DNA from: an uncultured Trueperaceae bacterium
GTDB lineage: Bacteria > Deinococcota > Deinococci > Deinococcales > Trueperaceae
Assembly: GCA_913062675.1 (NCBI GenBank)
Contig: CAJXWR010000011.1
Coordinates: forward strand, 1-40,387
Length of the DNA: 40,387 nucleotides
Direction: 5' to 3'
Both the position numbers and the translations under genes were made by a program. Below, piece by piece: positions 24,322 through 32,927 of this stretch (positions are counted from its first letter, which is position 1; each line of letters opens with the position of its first letter). The notes below the pieces were generated by a model. That model searched no databases. It was not told the origin of the DNA and saw nothing but the letters and a program-made list of their open reading frames with translations.

Positions 24322-25943
24322 GGGGTCATCTCCACGATCTCGCCTTCCACGACGTGCCACACCCGGTGCGCCGCCCGCGGCAACGCTTCACGGTGCGCCA
24401 CGGCAATCACCAGGCGGCGTTCCGCCTCCCGCATCAACGTCTCCACCAGGGCCGCCTCGGCCTCCGCATCGAGGTTCGCCGTCGGTTCATCGAGCAGCAA
24501 CACGGCCGGGTCGCGCAGCAAGGCGCGCGCCACGAGCAGGCGCTGCCGCTGCCCTCCCGACAAGCCAGCCCCATCCTCGTCGAGGGTCGCATCGAGGTGG
24601 CCAGGCAAGCGCCGCACCGCGTCCGTCATGCCGACGTCCTGCACCGCCTCCCACACCCGCTCGTCCGGGACGGGACGTCCGAGCGTCAACGTGTCGCGCA
24701 GCGAGCCGCGCAACAGGTCGAGCGATTGCGGTACCCACGCCACCCGCGAGCGGTCGAGCGGCACGCCGTCAAGATGCACCGAACCGCGCTCCGCGGTGAG
24801 GAACCCGAGAAGGACCGACAAAAGGGTGGACTTCCCGACGCCACTCTCGCCCGTCACCACGACCAAACCCTGCGCCGGCGCGTGGGCGGACGCGCCGCGC
24901 AGCACCCAGTCCCCCTCGCCATGCCGCGCCCACAACTCTTGAAGCGTCAAACCCGATTCGCCACCCTCCAGGGTGCCCTCGACCACCGGTGGCTCGACCG
25001 TGGAAGCGTGTGCCGTGGGGGCGAGGAGGTCGTCCATGCGGTCGAGCGCAGCTTCCGCTTGCCGCAACAGTGCGTAGCCGCGCGGCAACAACTGTGCGGG
25101 CGTGGAGAGCAGCGCGACGAGCGTCAAGTACTCGACGACCTGCCCCACCGACATGACGCCCGCAGCGGCACGTCCTGCAAGCAACGCCACCAACCCAGCC
25201 AGGGCAGTGAACACAGCAATTTGCGTCACGGGCACCTGCAAGGCGGCAAGCACCGACCGCCGAGAGGCCGCGCGCCGCGTCGCCACGTTCGCCGCTTGGA
25301 ACCGGTCCAACATGAATCCTTCGGCATCGAATGCGCGCACGACCGCATGGTGCTTGAGGCCTTCCTGCAGGTCGGCCGCCACCGCCTCCGTGCCTGCCTG
25401 CGCCCGGTCGGCAGACGCGCGCAACCGCGCACCCAACCGTTCGAGCAGCCAGACGGCAGGCACGCCCAACGCGAGGAGGAGGAGCGTCGCGAGGGGAGCG
25501 CGCCACACCAGCACTGCAACGATGCCCAGCACCGCCACGCTTTCTGCCAGCAGCGTTCCCATGCCGTACTGGTGGAACGTTTCGACCTCCCGCACGTCGC
25601 TCACCACGCGGCCCGCCAGCCCACCCGACGTACCCGGCAGTCGACCCGGCGTGCGCGCCAACAGCGCGCGGTACGCCCGTTCCCGCAGCTGCGCCACGCG
25701 CACGGCCCCCCCATGCGCCAGCGCCGCGTCCTGCACCGCAAGGGTGAGCGCCATGCCCACCACCGCGGCGCCCGCCGTCAACAGAACGCCCGGCAGGGCA
25801 GCCAAGTCTCCCGCACCGATCACACGGTCGATGATGGGGGTCACGAAGAGAGGGACCACCGCCACGCGCAACGCAGCGGAGGTGATGGCGGCCACCACGC
25901 CCACGGCGCCCGGCCAGCCTGCAGGACGCAAGGCGGGTCTCAC
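24318..25943 (-). CDS. MsbA-like ABC exporter (fused membrane and ATPase domains)
   Basis: A 541-residue type IV ABC half-exporter. About six helices lie in residues 1-280, then a nucleotide-binding domain: Walker A GESGVGKS (365-372), Q-loop in WVPQSLDLLRGSL, signature LSGGQ (461-465), Walker B VLLLDEPTAN (481-490) and H-loop His517. All ATPase motifs are intact, so it can work as a homodimer. Sequence alone does not separate MsbA from drug or CydCD-type exporters. The position directly behind the lpxB-like gene, with a GTGA overlap, makes a flippase for the lipid product the leading idea. The start is GTG 25943. MsbA is about 580 residues, so this one is slightly short. Confidence 0.88.
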   Translation of the reverse strand: MRPALRPAGWPGAVGVVAAITSAALRVAVVPLFVTPIIDRVIGAGDLAALPGVLLTAGAAVVGMALTLAVQDAALAHGGAVRVAQLRERAYRALLARTPGRLPGTSGGLAGRVVSDVREVETFHQYGMGTLLAESVAVLGIVAVLVWRAPLATLLLLALGVPAVWLLERLGARLRASADRAQAGTEAVAADLQEGLKHHAVVRAFDAEGFMLDRFQAANVATRRAASRRSVLAALQVPVTQIAVFTALAGLVALLAGRAAAGVMSVGQVVEYLTLVALLSTPAQLLPRGYALLRQAEAALDRMDDLLAPTAHASTVEPPVVEGTLEGGESGLTLQELWARHGEGDWVLRGASAHAPAQGLVVVTGESGVGKSTLLSVLLGFLTAERGSVHLDGVPLDRSRVAWVPQSLDLLRGSLRDTLTLGRPVPDERVWEAVQDVGMTDAVRRLPGHLDATLDEDGAGLSGGQRQRLLVARALLRDPAVLLLDEPTANLDAEAEAALVETLMREAERRLVIAVAHREALPRAAHRVWHVVEGEIVEMTP

Positions 25944-27157
25944 GCCACGCCCTCGAGTCGGGCAAGCACGCGGTCGGCAATCCGACCCGCCGCGCCAGGC
26001 TCCGGCATGGTGGCCGCCAATCGGTCGCGGCGGTGCTGCAACCCCGCCTCGTCCCGCAGCATCGCCTCGAGGCGGTCCGCGAGATCCTCGGCGTTCACGA
26101 TGCCGGTGACCTCCTCGAACACACGCTCCCCGGCAATGCGGTTCGGCAGCGAGACGGGTTGCTTCATGCCCTCCACGAACGCGCGAACGGCCGCACGCTT
26201 CAACGGTTTGCCGACCACGGGCAGGAGACCCAGCCAGTGACCGATCCCTTCGAGAGGAATGCGTTCGGGCGCGTTCATCGGCAGCACCACCAGCGACGGC
26301 ACGCCCGCAATGCCCAGTTCCAACGTGTTCGTCCCCGGGATGGTGAGGGCTGCATGCGCGCTTCGTACGTGCGCCGTGCGAGCCTCCTCCTGCACCATCT
26401 CCACCTGCGCGCCGCCTGGCGTGACGACGCGGGCCTCATCACGCTGACCCGCCACGCCGCCGAGTACCTCCCGCTCCACCCCGTCGATTCCGGCCTGAAT
26501 GGCGTCCTCGCTCAACATGCGACTCACGGGCCAGATGAAGCGTGCGCCGGGCATGCGGGGCGCGAGTCGGTCGACCACCTCGAGGAACAACGGGATCAAC
26601 ACGCGAGCGAACGCATCTCGACTCCCGGGCAGGACGAGGACGTGCGGAGACCCGGCGTCTGCGAGCGGTTCGGCCGCACCGAGCGCGTCCGCCACCAGGT
26701 TGCCCACCACCTCGATCCGGTCGTTGGGGGTACCCAACCGCCGGGCGCGGCGCGCGGTTCGTTCGTCGGGTAGGTACAACCGGTCGAGTGCCCGGTGCCC
26801 ACCGGCGGTGAAGGCGTACCGCTGCAAGGGGTGCCCAAGCCGCCCCGCCAACGCTGCCGCCAGGTTCGCTGCCCCCCCGAGCTGCAGCACCACCCCACGC
26901 GTTGCGCCCAGGCCCTCGGGCGCACGCCCAGCCGGCACGGTGCGGAGGAACTGCGCGGGGGTCGTCACCCGCTCGGCACCCAACGTCGCGGCGATGTCCG
27001 CCTCGCGGCCCGACGCGAATTGGCAGGGCACCACGGCGATGCGAACGGGCAGGTCCGCGTCACGATCCCTCAAGGCATCGAGCACGGGGCGAAGCCACGT
27101 CAACAGTTCGCCAGGACCGTTGCTGATGAGGACGACCTCGCGGTCGCCTCGCGTCAC
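25940..27157 (-). CDS. Divergent LpxB-like glycosyltransferase (lipid-A-disaccharide synthase related)
   Basis: A 405-residue protein related to LpxB (GT19), the enzyme that joins UDP-diacylglucosamine to lipid X. The matches are VVGNLVADAL (150-159; E. coli VGHTMADA), VLPGSRDAF (175-183; E. coli LLPGSRGAE) and PGTNTLELGIAGVPSLVV. The N-terminal substrate loop of classical LpxB (GEASGD) reads SNGPGELLTW (12-21), the form seen in 'LpxB-related' proteins of other phyla. The first half is much diverged. It is translated from GTG 27157, overlapping the lpxA stop. Since it sits between lpxA and an exporter, the LpxB role is likely, but a different acceptor or donor is possible. Confidence 0.75.
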   Translation of the reverse strand: MTRGDREVVLISNGPGELLTWLRPVLDALRDRDADLPVRIAVVPCQFASGREADIAATLGAERVTTPAQFLRTVPAGRAPEGLGATRGVVLQLGGAANLAAALAGRLGHPLQRYAFTAGGHRALDRLYLPDERTARRARRLGTPNDRIEVVGNLVADALGAAEPLADAGSPHVLVLPGSRDAFARVLIPLFLEVVDRLAPRMPGARFIWPVSRMLSEDAIQAGIDGVEREVLGGVAGQRDEARVVTPGGAQVEMVQEEARTAHVRSAHAALTIPGTNTLELGIAGVPSLVVLPMNAPERIPLEGIGHWLGLLPVVGKPLKRAAVRAFVEGMKQPVSLPNRIAGERVFEEVTGIVNAEDLADRLEAMLRDEAGLQHRRDRLAATMPEPGAAGRIADRVLARLEGVA

Positions 27158-27924
27158 GCGCGCCCCCGAAAGGCGGAAATGCCGCGACGGCTGGCCGCGA
27201 TGAATTCACGCACGAACGCCACGTCATGGGAGGCATCCGCCAGCGCTTCGAAACCGCTGTCATCCCGCTTCCGCAGGGCGCGGAAGGCACGCTCGAGATC
27301 GCGGTACCGGTCCCCATCGATGCCGTGCCGCTTGAGGCCCACCCCGTTCAAGCGGTAGTGCTCCGCCATCGTGCCGCGCGCCAGGGCGAAGGGCAGCACG
27401 TCGCGGTTCACGGCGCTTGCCGCACCCACCATGGCGTACGCACCCACGCGCGTGAACTGGTGCACCATCGCCCCTGCACCCAGGGTGGCGTAGTCATGCA
27501 CCTCGGCATGCCCACCGAGCTGCACGGTCGTGGTGAGCACCACGCCCCGGCCCACCTGCGCGTTGTGCGACACGTGCGCGTAGCTCATGACGAGGGCGCC
27601 GCTCCCCACGCGCGTGGCGTTCCCGGTACCGGTGGCGCGGTGGATCGTCGCGAAGTCGCGTACCTCCACGTCATCGCCCACGATCACCTCGCTCGCCTCC
27701 CCGGCATGATCGTTGTCCATGGGGGCGCCCCCCAGCACGGCGTACGGCCCAAGCGTGCAGCGGGCGCCGACGCGCGTCCCGTTCAGCAGGACGGTTCCTG
27801 GGAGCAAGCGCGTGCCGGACGCCACCTCCACGTCCGCCTCGATGACGCACAACGGCCCGACCTGCACCCCGTCCGCCAAGCGGGCGGCGGGGTCCACGAC
27901 GGCGCTCGCGTGCACGTCGGCCAC
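27154..27924 (-). CDS. lpxA: Acyl-ACP:UDP-N-acetylglucosamine O-acyltransferase
   Basis: A 256-residue LpxA (E. coli 262), which transfers a 3-hydroxyacyl chain to UDP-GlcNAc or UDP-GlcNAc3N in the cytoplasm. Hexapeptide repeats fill residues 1-180. IHRATGTGNATRVG and MSYAHVSHNAQVG carry the catalytic His (H120, aligned with E. coli H125). VHQFTRVGAYAMVGAAS and GLKRHGI match the E. coli C-terminal part. At the chain-length ruler position (E. coli G173) it has Ala168. The GTG at 27924 lies 2 bases after the fabZ stop; the longer frame upstream would run into fabZ. Its TGA overlaps the lpxB-like start. Confidence 0.94.
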   Translation of the reverse strand: MADVHASAVVDPAARLADGVQVGPLCVIEADVEVASGTRLLPGTVLLNGTRVGARCTLGPYAVLGGAPMDNDHAGEASEVIVGDDVEVRDFATIHRATGTGNATRVGSGALVMSYAHVSHNAQVGRGVVLTTTVQLGGHAEVHDYATLGAGAMVHQFTRVGAYAMVGAASAVNRDVLPFALARGTMAEHYRLNGVGLKRHGIDGDRYRDLERAFRALRKRDDSGFEALADASHDVAFVREFIAASRRGISAFRGRA

Positions 27925-27926
27925 GC

Positions 27927-28346
27927 TTACACCCGGTACATGAACGACAGCGACGCTTCGGCCGCCACGTCCCCATCGACCCGCGCTTCCGCCGACACCT
28001 TGCACAAGCCGCGACGGAAGGTGAGGATCTCCCCGTGCAGGTGCAGCACGTCACCGGGCACGACGGGCCTGCGGAAGCGTGCCCCATCCACCCCGGCGAG
28101 GTAGCCCACCTCGCCTCCCTCGAACCCCTCACGCGCCGCGAGGCCCAACCCCGCCGCTTGCGCCAAGGCTTCGAGAATCAACACGCCTGGCATGACGGGT
28201 TCGCCCGGGAAGTGTCCCTGAAAGAACGGCTCGTTGTACGACACGTTCTTCACGGCGTGGAAGGCGTCCCCCTCGAGACCGAGGAAGCGGTCGACGAGCA
28301 GGAAAGGATAGCGGTGCGGCAGGACCGTCTGGGGCGTGTTCTCCAT
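27927..28346 (-). CDS. fabZ: 3-hydroxyacyl-ACP dehydratase FabZ
   Basis: A 139-residue hot-dog-fold dehydratase of fatty-acid elongation. [12 protein letters not shown] at the start and [19 protein letters not shown], with the catalytic pair His45 and Glu59, define FabZ. It competes with LpxA for 3-hydroxyacyl-ACP, and fabZ beside lpxA is the classical arrangement in Gram-negative bacteria. The ATG lies 5 bases after the oxidoreductase stop. Confidence 0.95.
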   Translation of the reverse strand: MENTPQTVLPHRYPFLLVDRFLGLEGDAFHAVKNVSYNEPFFQGHFPGEPVMPGVLILEALAQAAGLGLAAREGFEGGEVGYLAGVDGARFRRPVVPGDVLHLHGEILTFRRGLCKVSAEARVDGDVAAEASLSFMYRV

Positions 28347-28351
28347 GCCGG

Positions 28352-29380
28352 TCAGTCTACCTGAGGGGTTAGGACCTTCTCCGCCCAGGCACCCACCTCG
28401 ACGTCGGCGCGGGTGGGGACGACGCTGGGCGTGATGCGGCGCCGCAAATCGCTCGCCACTTGCAGGGAACGCAAATCGTCGTCGAGCGTCCCGATGGGAG
28501 GCGCACCGTTCAAGATGCGGTCCAGGAAGTGCGCCAACTCCTCCCGAAGCGGATTGTCCTCCGCCACGACGTGCCGATCGGTGCGGACGTGGGTGTCCCC
28601 CTGGGCGTCGCGGTGCGATTGGTACACCGCCACTTCGGTGTGCGGCTCGCGTAGAAAGTCGACGCGGAAGGTGCGGTCCTGCTCCGCCACCACGAGGCTC
28701 CGCTCCGCGTCGGGGGAGACGCGGGAGGCGAGGAAGCGGGCAATGCAGCCGTTCTCGAAGGTGAGTTGCGCGGCGGCCACGTCCTCACCCCCATGGTCGG
28801 GATGCACGACGTGACCCGAGACGCTCACCTCGGCAATCTCGGAGGGAACGAGGCTCAACACGATGTCGATGTCGTGAATCATCAGGTCGAGGATCACCCC
28901 GACGTCGGTGATGCGTGCGTGGGGCGTGAGGCGGCGCGCCTCGATGAGGTAGGGAGCCTCCACCCGCTCGGTCAGGAGTCGAACGGCGCGGAAGAAGCGC
29001 GTGATGTGACCCACCTGCAGGACCAAACCGAGTTCGCGGGAGCGGGCGGCAAGCTCGCGCGCGGCGTCCACCTCCACCGTGACCGGCTTCTCGACGAGCA
29101 GGTGCACCCCGGCGTTCATGAGTTCATGCGCGAGGGCGTGGTGCTTGGTGGTGGGCGCGACGATGCTGGCCGCCTGGATCGAGGTGGCCGCGAGCAGGCT
29201 GGCCACGTCGGGATAGGCGGGGCACCCGAAGCTCGCCTCGGCACGCGCTCGCGCCGTGGGGTCGGGATCGACGATGGCGACGAGTTTCGCGTTGGGGAGC
29301 GAGAGGTAGTTCTGCGCGTGGTGGCGACCCATGACGCCCGCGCCGATCACGGCGACGGGGACGCGGTCACGGCGGTTCAC
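28352..29380 (-). CDS. Gfo/Idh/MocA-family sugar oxidoreductase (possible UDP-GlcNAc 3-dehydrogenase, GnnA-like)
   Basis: A 342-residue NAD(P)-dependent dehydrogenase. The Rossmann motif is [13 protein letters not shown] (8-20) and the catalytic-lysine motif is [19 protein letters not shown], with its HDID motif, places it among sugar dehydrogenases acting on nucleotide sugars. It lies between lpxC and fabZ and starts with a GTG overlapping the lpxC stop. In Acidithiobacillus and Leptospira a GnnA of this family oxidises UDP-GlcNAc at C3, and the aminotransferase GnnB then gives UDP-GlcNAc3N for an amide-linked lipid A. No GnnB-like gene is in the window. A GnnA role is inferred from position; other sugar oxidations remain possible. 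Confidence 0.82.
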   Translation of the reverse strand: MNRRDRVPVAVIGAGVMGRHHAQNYLSLPNAKLVAIVDPDPTARARAEASFGCPAYPDVASLLAATSIQAASIVAPTTKHHALAHELMNAGVHLLVEKPVTVEVDAARELAARSRELGLVLQVGHITRFFRAVRLLTERVEAPYLIEARRLTPHARITDVGVILDLMIHDIDIVLSLVPSEIAEVSVSGHVVHPDHGGEDVAAAQLTFENGCIARFLASRVSPDAERSLVVAEQDRTFRVDFLREPHTEVAVYQSHRDAQGDTHVRTDRHVVAEDNPLREELAHFLDRILNGAPPIGTLDDDLRSLQVASDLRRRITPSVVPTRADVEVGAWAEKVLTPQVD

Positions 29381-30165
29381 GCGCTTACGCCTTGACCCTC
29401 GAGGTCGAGCACGTGGCGGGCGAGCCGTACGTGGAGGTCGTGCCCCCCGCGCGCGACGCGGAGACGCCCGTCGAAGGGTTGGCCGAGGAGGTACGCATCT
29501 CCGAGCGCATCGAGCGCTTTGTGGCGAACGGGTTCGTCGGGGAAGCGGAGAATCGGGGGCACATCGTCACCGAAGACGATAGCATTCGCGTCGCTCGCCC
29601 CTCGCGCAAATCCGGCTGCCCGCAGCGCTTCGGCGTCGCGTGCGAACCCGAACGTGCGGGCCTTCAGCAGGTCGGCCCAGGCTTCGGGCCCGCCGGTCCA
29701 GCGTTGCGTCCCCACGTGCGGATGGTCGAACGCGATGCTCACGTCGAGCTGGCGCGCCCCAGCGTCGAGACTGGCCATGCGGCCGTCCCCGTCGTCGATG
29801 CGCCCCCGCCAGGACCGTGGAGGGGGCGCGGCGGGGAAGGGGTCGAGCGTGGCGAGGGCCTCGTCCCAAGGGGCGGCGGAGCCGTCGAGGATGGGGAGTT
29901 CCTCCCCGTCGATTTCGATCAGCAGGCCCTCCCAAATGCCGCGGACGTGCAGGGCGGCGAGCAGGTGCTCCACCATGCCGATGCGGACGCCGTCTTGGGC
30001 GAGGGTCGTGGCCCCGCGCGTGTCCACCACGTGACGTACGTGAGGGGTGAGCGTGACGCCGGAGGCGAGGAAGCGGACGGCGCCGTCGACGCGGTGCAGG
30101 GTGACGCGCGTCGTGACGCCCGAGTGCACGCCCACGCCTTGCAGGTGGGCGGCCGCTTCGCTCAC
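29377..30165 (-). CDS. lpxC: UDP-3-O-acyl-N-acetylglucosamine deacetylase
   Basis: A 262-residue LpxC, the zinc enzyme of the committed step of lipid A synthesis. GVGVHSG (10-16) starts the fold. The zinc ligands are H67 (VEHLLAAL), H215 and D219 ([11 protein letters not shown]), and the general-base Glu66 precedes the first. H242 (GGHDLHVRL) matches E. coli H265; the spacing of the last three residues (4 and 23) is the same as in E. coli. KARTFGF is conserved. At 262 residues it is shorter than E. coli (305), but no catalytic residue is missing. The GTG at 30165 overlaps the lpxD stop. Confidence 0.93.
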   Translation of the reverse strand: MSEAAAHLQGVGVHSGVTTRVTLHRVDGAVRFLASGVTLTPHVRHVVDTRGATTLAQDGVRIGMVEHLLAALHVRGIWEGLLIEIDGEELPILDGSAAPWDEALATLDPFPAAPPPRSWRGRIDDGDGRMASLDAGARQLDVSIAFDHPHVGTQRWTGGPEAWADLLKARTFGFARDAEALRAAGFARGASDANAIVFGDDVPPILRFPDEPVRHKALDALGDAYLLGQPFDGRLRVARGGHDLHVRLARHVLDLEGQGVSA

Positions 30166-31226
30166 GCGTCGGGAGTCTCTGAACGCTTTGCGTCGCGCGT
30201 CGCGGTGCACACGAATTGCCAGATTCGTTCGAGGTTGCCAATTAGGTAGCGTTCGCGCACCCACTGCCGCATGGGGGTGGCGGGAAGCCCGCCCCAGGTT
30301 TCCCCGGCGGGGATGTCCTTGGAGAGTCCCGATCCACCGGCGAGGGATGCCCCGTCGTGCACGGTGAGGTGGTCGCTGATGCGTGCACCCCCTCCGATGC
30401 GGACGCCGTCGCCGATGCGGGTCGACCCGCCAATGGCGACCGTGCCGGCGATGAGGGTGTGACGACCCACCTCCACGTTGTGACCAATCTGGCAGAGGTT
30501 GTCGACCTTCGTGCCGGCGCCAATGCGCGTGGCGCCGAGCGTGCCGCGGTCGATCGTGGTGTTCGCCCCGATTTCGACGTCGTCCTCGATGACGACCGTG
30601 CCCAGGTGGTGCACCTTCTCGGCGCCATCTGGACCTGCGGCGTACCCGAAACCGTCGGCGCCAATCACCGCGCCGGCGTGCACGCGGACTCGTGCACCGA
30701 GCCGAACCCCGGGATACAGCGTGACGTGGGGGAAGAGTCGCGTACCGGCACCGACGTGAACGTTCGGGCCGATGATGCAGCCCGCGTCGATGATGCAGCC
30801 CGCCTCGACGGTGGCGCCGGAGCCGATGACGACGTGCGGGGCGAGCGTCACGTCGGCCTCCACGTGGGCATCGTCGGCGACGATGGCGCTTGCCGCACGC
30901 CCCGGAGCGGGGCGCGCTTCGGCGTCGAAGAGGGCGGTGAGTTTCGCGAACGCAAGGCGAGGCGCGTCGTGGCGAAGGACGGGAGGCGCACCTTGGGGCA
31001 CCTCGAGGTTCGCTGGCACGACGAGGGCGGCCAGTTCGTTGCCGTTGGAGGCGTTCAGCGTGGCGTGCAGTTGCTCGGCATCGTCGATCGTGACGACGTG
31101 TCCCGCTTGCGGCATCGTGTGGGTCGACAAGCCGGTCACGGTGACACCCTCGAGCGTGGTGGGATCGTCGGGCGTGGCGCCGATGCGTCGAGCAAGCTCG
31201 GTGAGGGGAAGGGGGTGTGGCTTCAT
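30162..31226 (-). CDS. lpxD: UDP-3-O-acylglucosamine N-acyltransferase
   Basis: A 354-residue LpxD, which adds the second 3-hydroxyacyl chain after LpxC. The N-terminal uridine-binding domain (about 1-110) is followed by left-handed-helix hexapeptide repeats and a C-terminal helix. [10 protein letters not shown] and [15 protein letters not shown] are the family motifs, with catalytic H249 equivalent to E. coli H239. The length is close to E. coli (341). The ATG overlaps the stop of the S55-like gene (ATGA). A canonical OmpH/Skp or bamA neighbour, usual in proteobacteria, is absent. Confidence 0.94.
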   Translation of the reverse strand: MKPHPLPLTELARRIGATPDDPTTLEGVTVTGLSTHTMPQAGHVVTIDDAEQLHATLNASNGNELAALVVPANLEVPQGAPPVLRHDAPRLAFAKLTALFDAEARPAPGRAASAIVADDAHVEADVTLAPHVVIGSGATVEAGCIIDAGCIIGPNVHVGAGTRLFPHVTLYPGVRLGARVRVHAGAVIGADGFGYAAGPDGAEKVHHLGTVVIEDDVEIGANTTIDRGTLGATRIGAGTKVDNLCQIGHNVEVGRHTLIAGTVAIGGSTRIGDGVRIGGGARISDHLTVHDGASLAGGSGLSKDIPAGETWGGLPATPMRQWVRERYLIGNLERIWQFVCTATRDAKRSETPDA

Positions 31227-32920
31227 GGGGTGTTCACCTCCGCATCGGTCGTCGTGTCACTCGCCGAGGGGGTCTCGCTGGCGACGACCGTGACCGTGAC
31301 GTGCTGCACGCCGGTCACGATGGCGCCGTCGTCTCCTCCAAGGTCGAGGCGGGTGAGGCGACGGGGCCGATCCTCGCCGGGCGCTTCGACGAGCAGGTCG
31401 CGCGCCTTGGGTCGATTCTGCAGCGCGGCGAGCAGTTCGCCCCACGATACGATGGGCGGCAGGTCACTGATCGCCTGTTCGAGAGGGTCCCGATCCTCGT
31501 TGGCGACGAGGTTCTCGCGCTCCGGATCGGGAATCGTCGCGCCGCGGAGGGTGAGGCGGAGCGGTCCCTCCTTCACGTCGTCGGGCACCTTGATCGACAA
31601 CGTCCGGACTTCGGCTTCCGCGCGGTACGGCTGCAACCGGATGAACGCCTGCACCGTGCCGCCGGGCGTGACGGTGGGCGTTTCGAGCGCAACCTCGACG
31701 AGTTCCACTTCCCTCGGCGCGTCGAACGTGCGGACGTGCACGTCGATGCCTGCAAGCCGTGGATCCTGGAACGGGTTGCGGGTCAGCACGGCGATGGGCG
31801 CTCCGGCAAGGCGCGCAGTGGCGGTGGCGAGGTCGACGTTGGAGCTTCGGTCCTCCTGCAGGGTGATGTCCCGTTCGTTCTCGAAACCGATGCGCCACGC
31901 CACCGTGGCACTCCCACCACGAATGGCGTCCCGCACGTCATCGATGGCGGTGTGGACCACGGTGGCCACGACGGAGGGAAGCAGATCGGGGTCGCGCGTG
32001 ACCTGCACGTCGACCGTCTCGCTGCCCATGGGCCCCTCGATCGTCACGCGGAGGGGCACGTCGCTGGGCGACACCGCGCGCGTCGCGGCGAGACCGGCTG
32101 CCGCGTCGCGGTGCACGGTGGCGAGGGCGGTCCTTCCGACGTTGGCGAGTTTGTAGGGAATGCGTCGACTGGGCACGATGGCTGTGACGTTGGCCGGAAC
32201 GACGGCGAGGGCGCTCGCACCGCGCCCGAGCAGCGGGTGCCCGAGGAGGAGCAGCTCGTCGCCCGCTACGTCGGTCAGGGTTCCGACGACGGCGATGGTG
32301 ACGTCCCCGCGGGCCAGGGCGATGCCGATGGCGTCGCCGGGTTGGAGCGTGGTGGGGTCTTGTGTGACGTCCGCCGTACCGCCCACTTGCAGGGGAAGCA
32401 GCGTTTGCCCCGCCGCCTCGACGAGCGGCGCGAGGTGCGTTTGCGCCCGGATGCTGAGGCCACTCACGAGGAGGGGCGCTTGCAGCGCCACGGCGGTGCC
32501 GACGTCGAGTTCGACGCGTGGGGGTTGCGGTTTCGTGAGGTTCCGCATCGCTTCGATGGGGGTGAGCAGCGCGAGCGTGTGGTCGGTGTCGGGGAACCCG
32601 TAGGCGAGGGCGCCCGCGAGGCGGGGTACGCCGTCACGCTCGAGGTAGACGGGACTTCCACTCATGCCGGCGGCCACCCCGCCGACCGATTCGAGGAACG
32701 CGCCGGAGGTGCGCACGAGAATCGTGGGGAAGGTCGGGCCGTCGGGTCGTTGCACGCCGAGGACCTCCACGTCGAAGCGCGCAAGCCCGTTGGGACCCGC
32801 GGTCACGCCGTAGCCGACGTCCCCAACGCGGATTTCGTCGAGGGGAAGGTCTTGGGCGACGCTCCACGCGAGGAGTGTGCACGCGAGGAGAAGCAGCAGC
32901 GTGGCGAGCGGGCGCGCCAC
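31223..32920 (-). CDS. Exported SpoIVB-type (S55) peptidase-domain protein
   Basis: A 565-residue protein with a signal peptide ([22 protein letters not shown]). Residues 30-280 match the S55 domain: [24 protein letters not shown] near the start and [13 protein letters not shown] with the presumed nucleophile Ser89. [15 protein letters not shown] could carry the His. The rest (about 290-540) has a beta-rich C-terminal region with no family I recognise, ending in a Thr/Ser-rich tail. It is not a sporulation gene here; S55-domain proteins occur in many non-spore-formers with unknown role. The start is GTG (32920), 7 bases after the mreB stop, and the end overlaps lpxD. A link to cell-envelope control is inferred from this position. 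Confidence 0.85.
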   Translation of the reverse strand: MARPLATLLLLLACTLLAWSVAQDLPLDEIRVGDVGYGVTAGPNGLARFDVEVLGVQRPDGPTFPTILVRTSGAFLESVGGVAAGMSGSPVYLERDGVPRLAGALAYGFPDTDHTLALLTPIEAMRNLTKPQPPRVELDVGTAVALQAPLLVSGLSIRAQTHLAPLVEAAGQTLLPLQVGGTADVTQDPTTLQPGDAIGIALARGDVTIAVVGTLTDVAGDELLLLGHPLLGRGASALAVVPANVTAIVPSRRIPYKLANVGRTALATVHRDAAAGLAATRAVSPSDVPLRVTIEGPMGSETVDVQVTRDPDLLPSVVATVVHTAIDDVRDAIRGGSATVAWRIGFENERDITLQEDRSSNVDLATATARLAGAPIAVLTRNPFQDPRLAGIDVHVRTFDAPREVELVEVALETPTVTPGGTVQAFIRLQPYRAEAEVRTLSIKVPDDVKEGPLRLTLRGATIPDPERENLVANEDRDPLEQAISDLPPIVSWGELLAALQNRPKARDLLVEAPGEDRPRRLTRLDLGGDDGAIVTGVQHVTVTVVASETPSASDTTTDAEVNTP

Positions 32921-32927
32921 GAACGCC

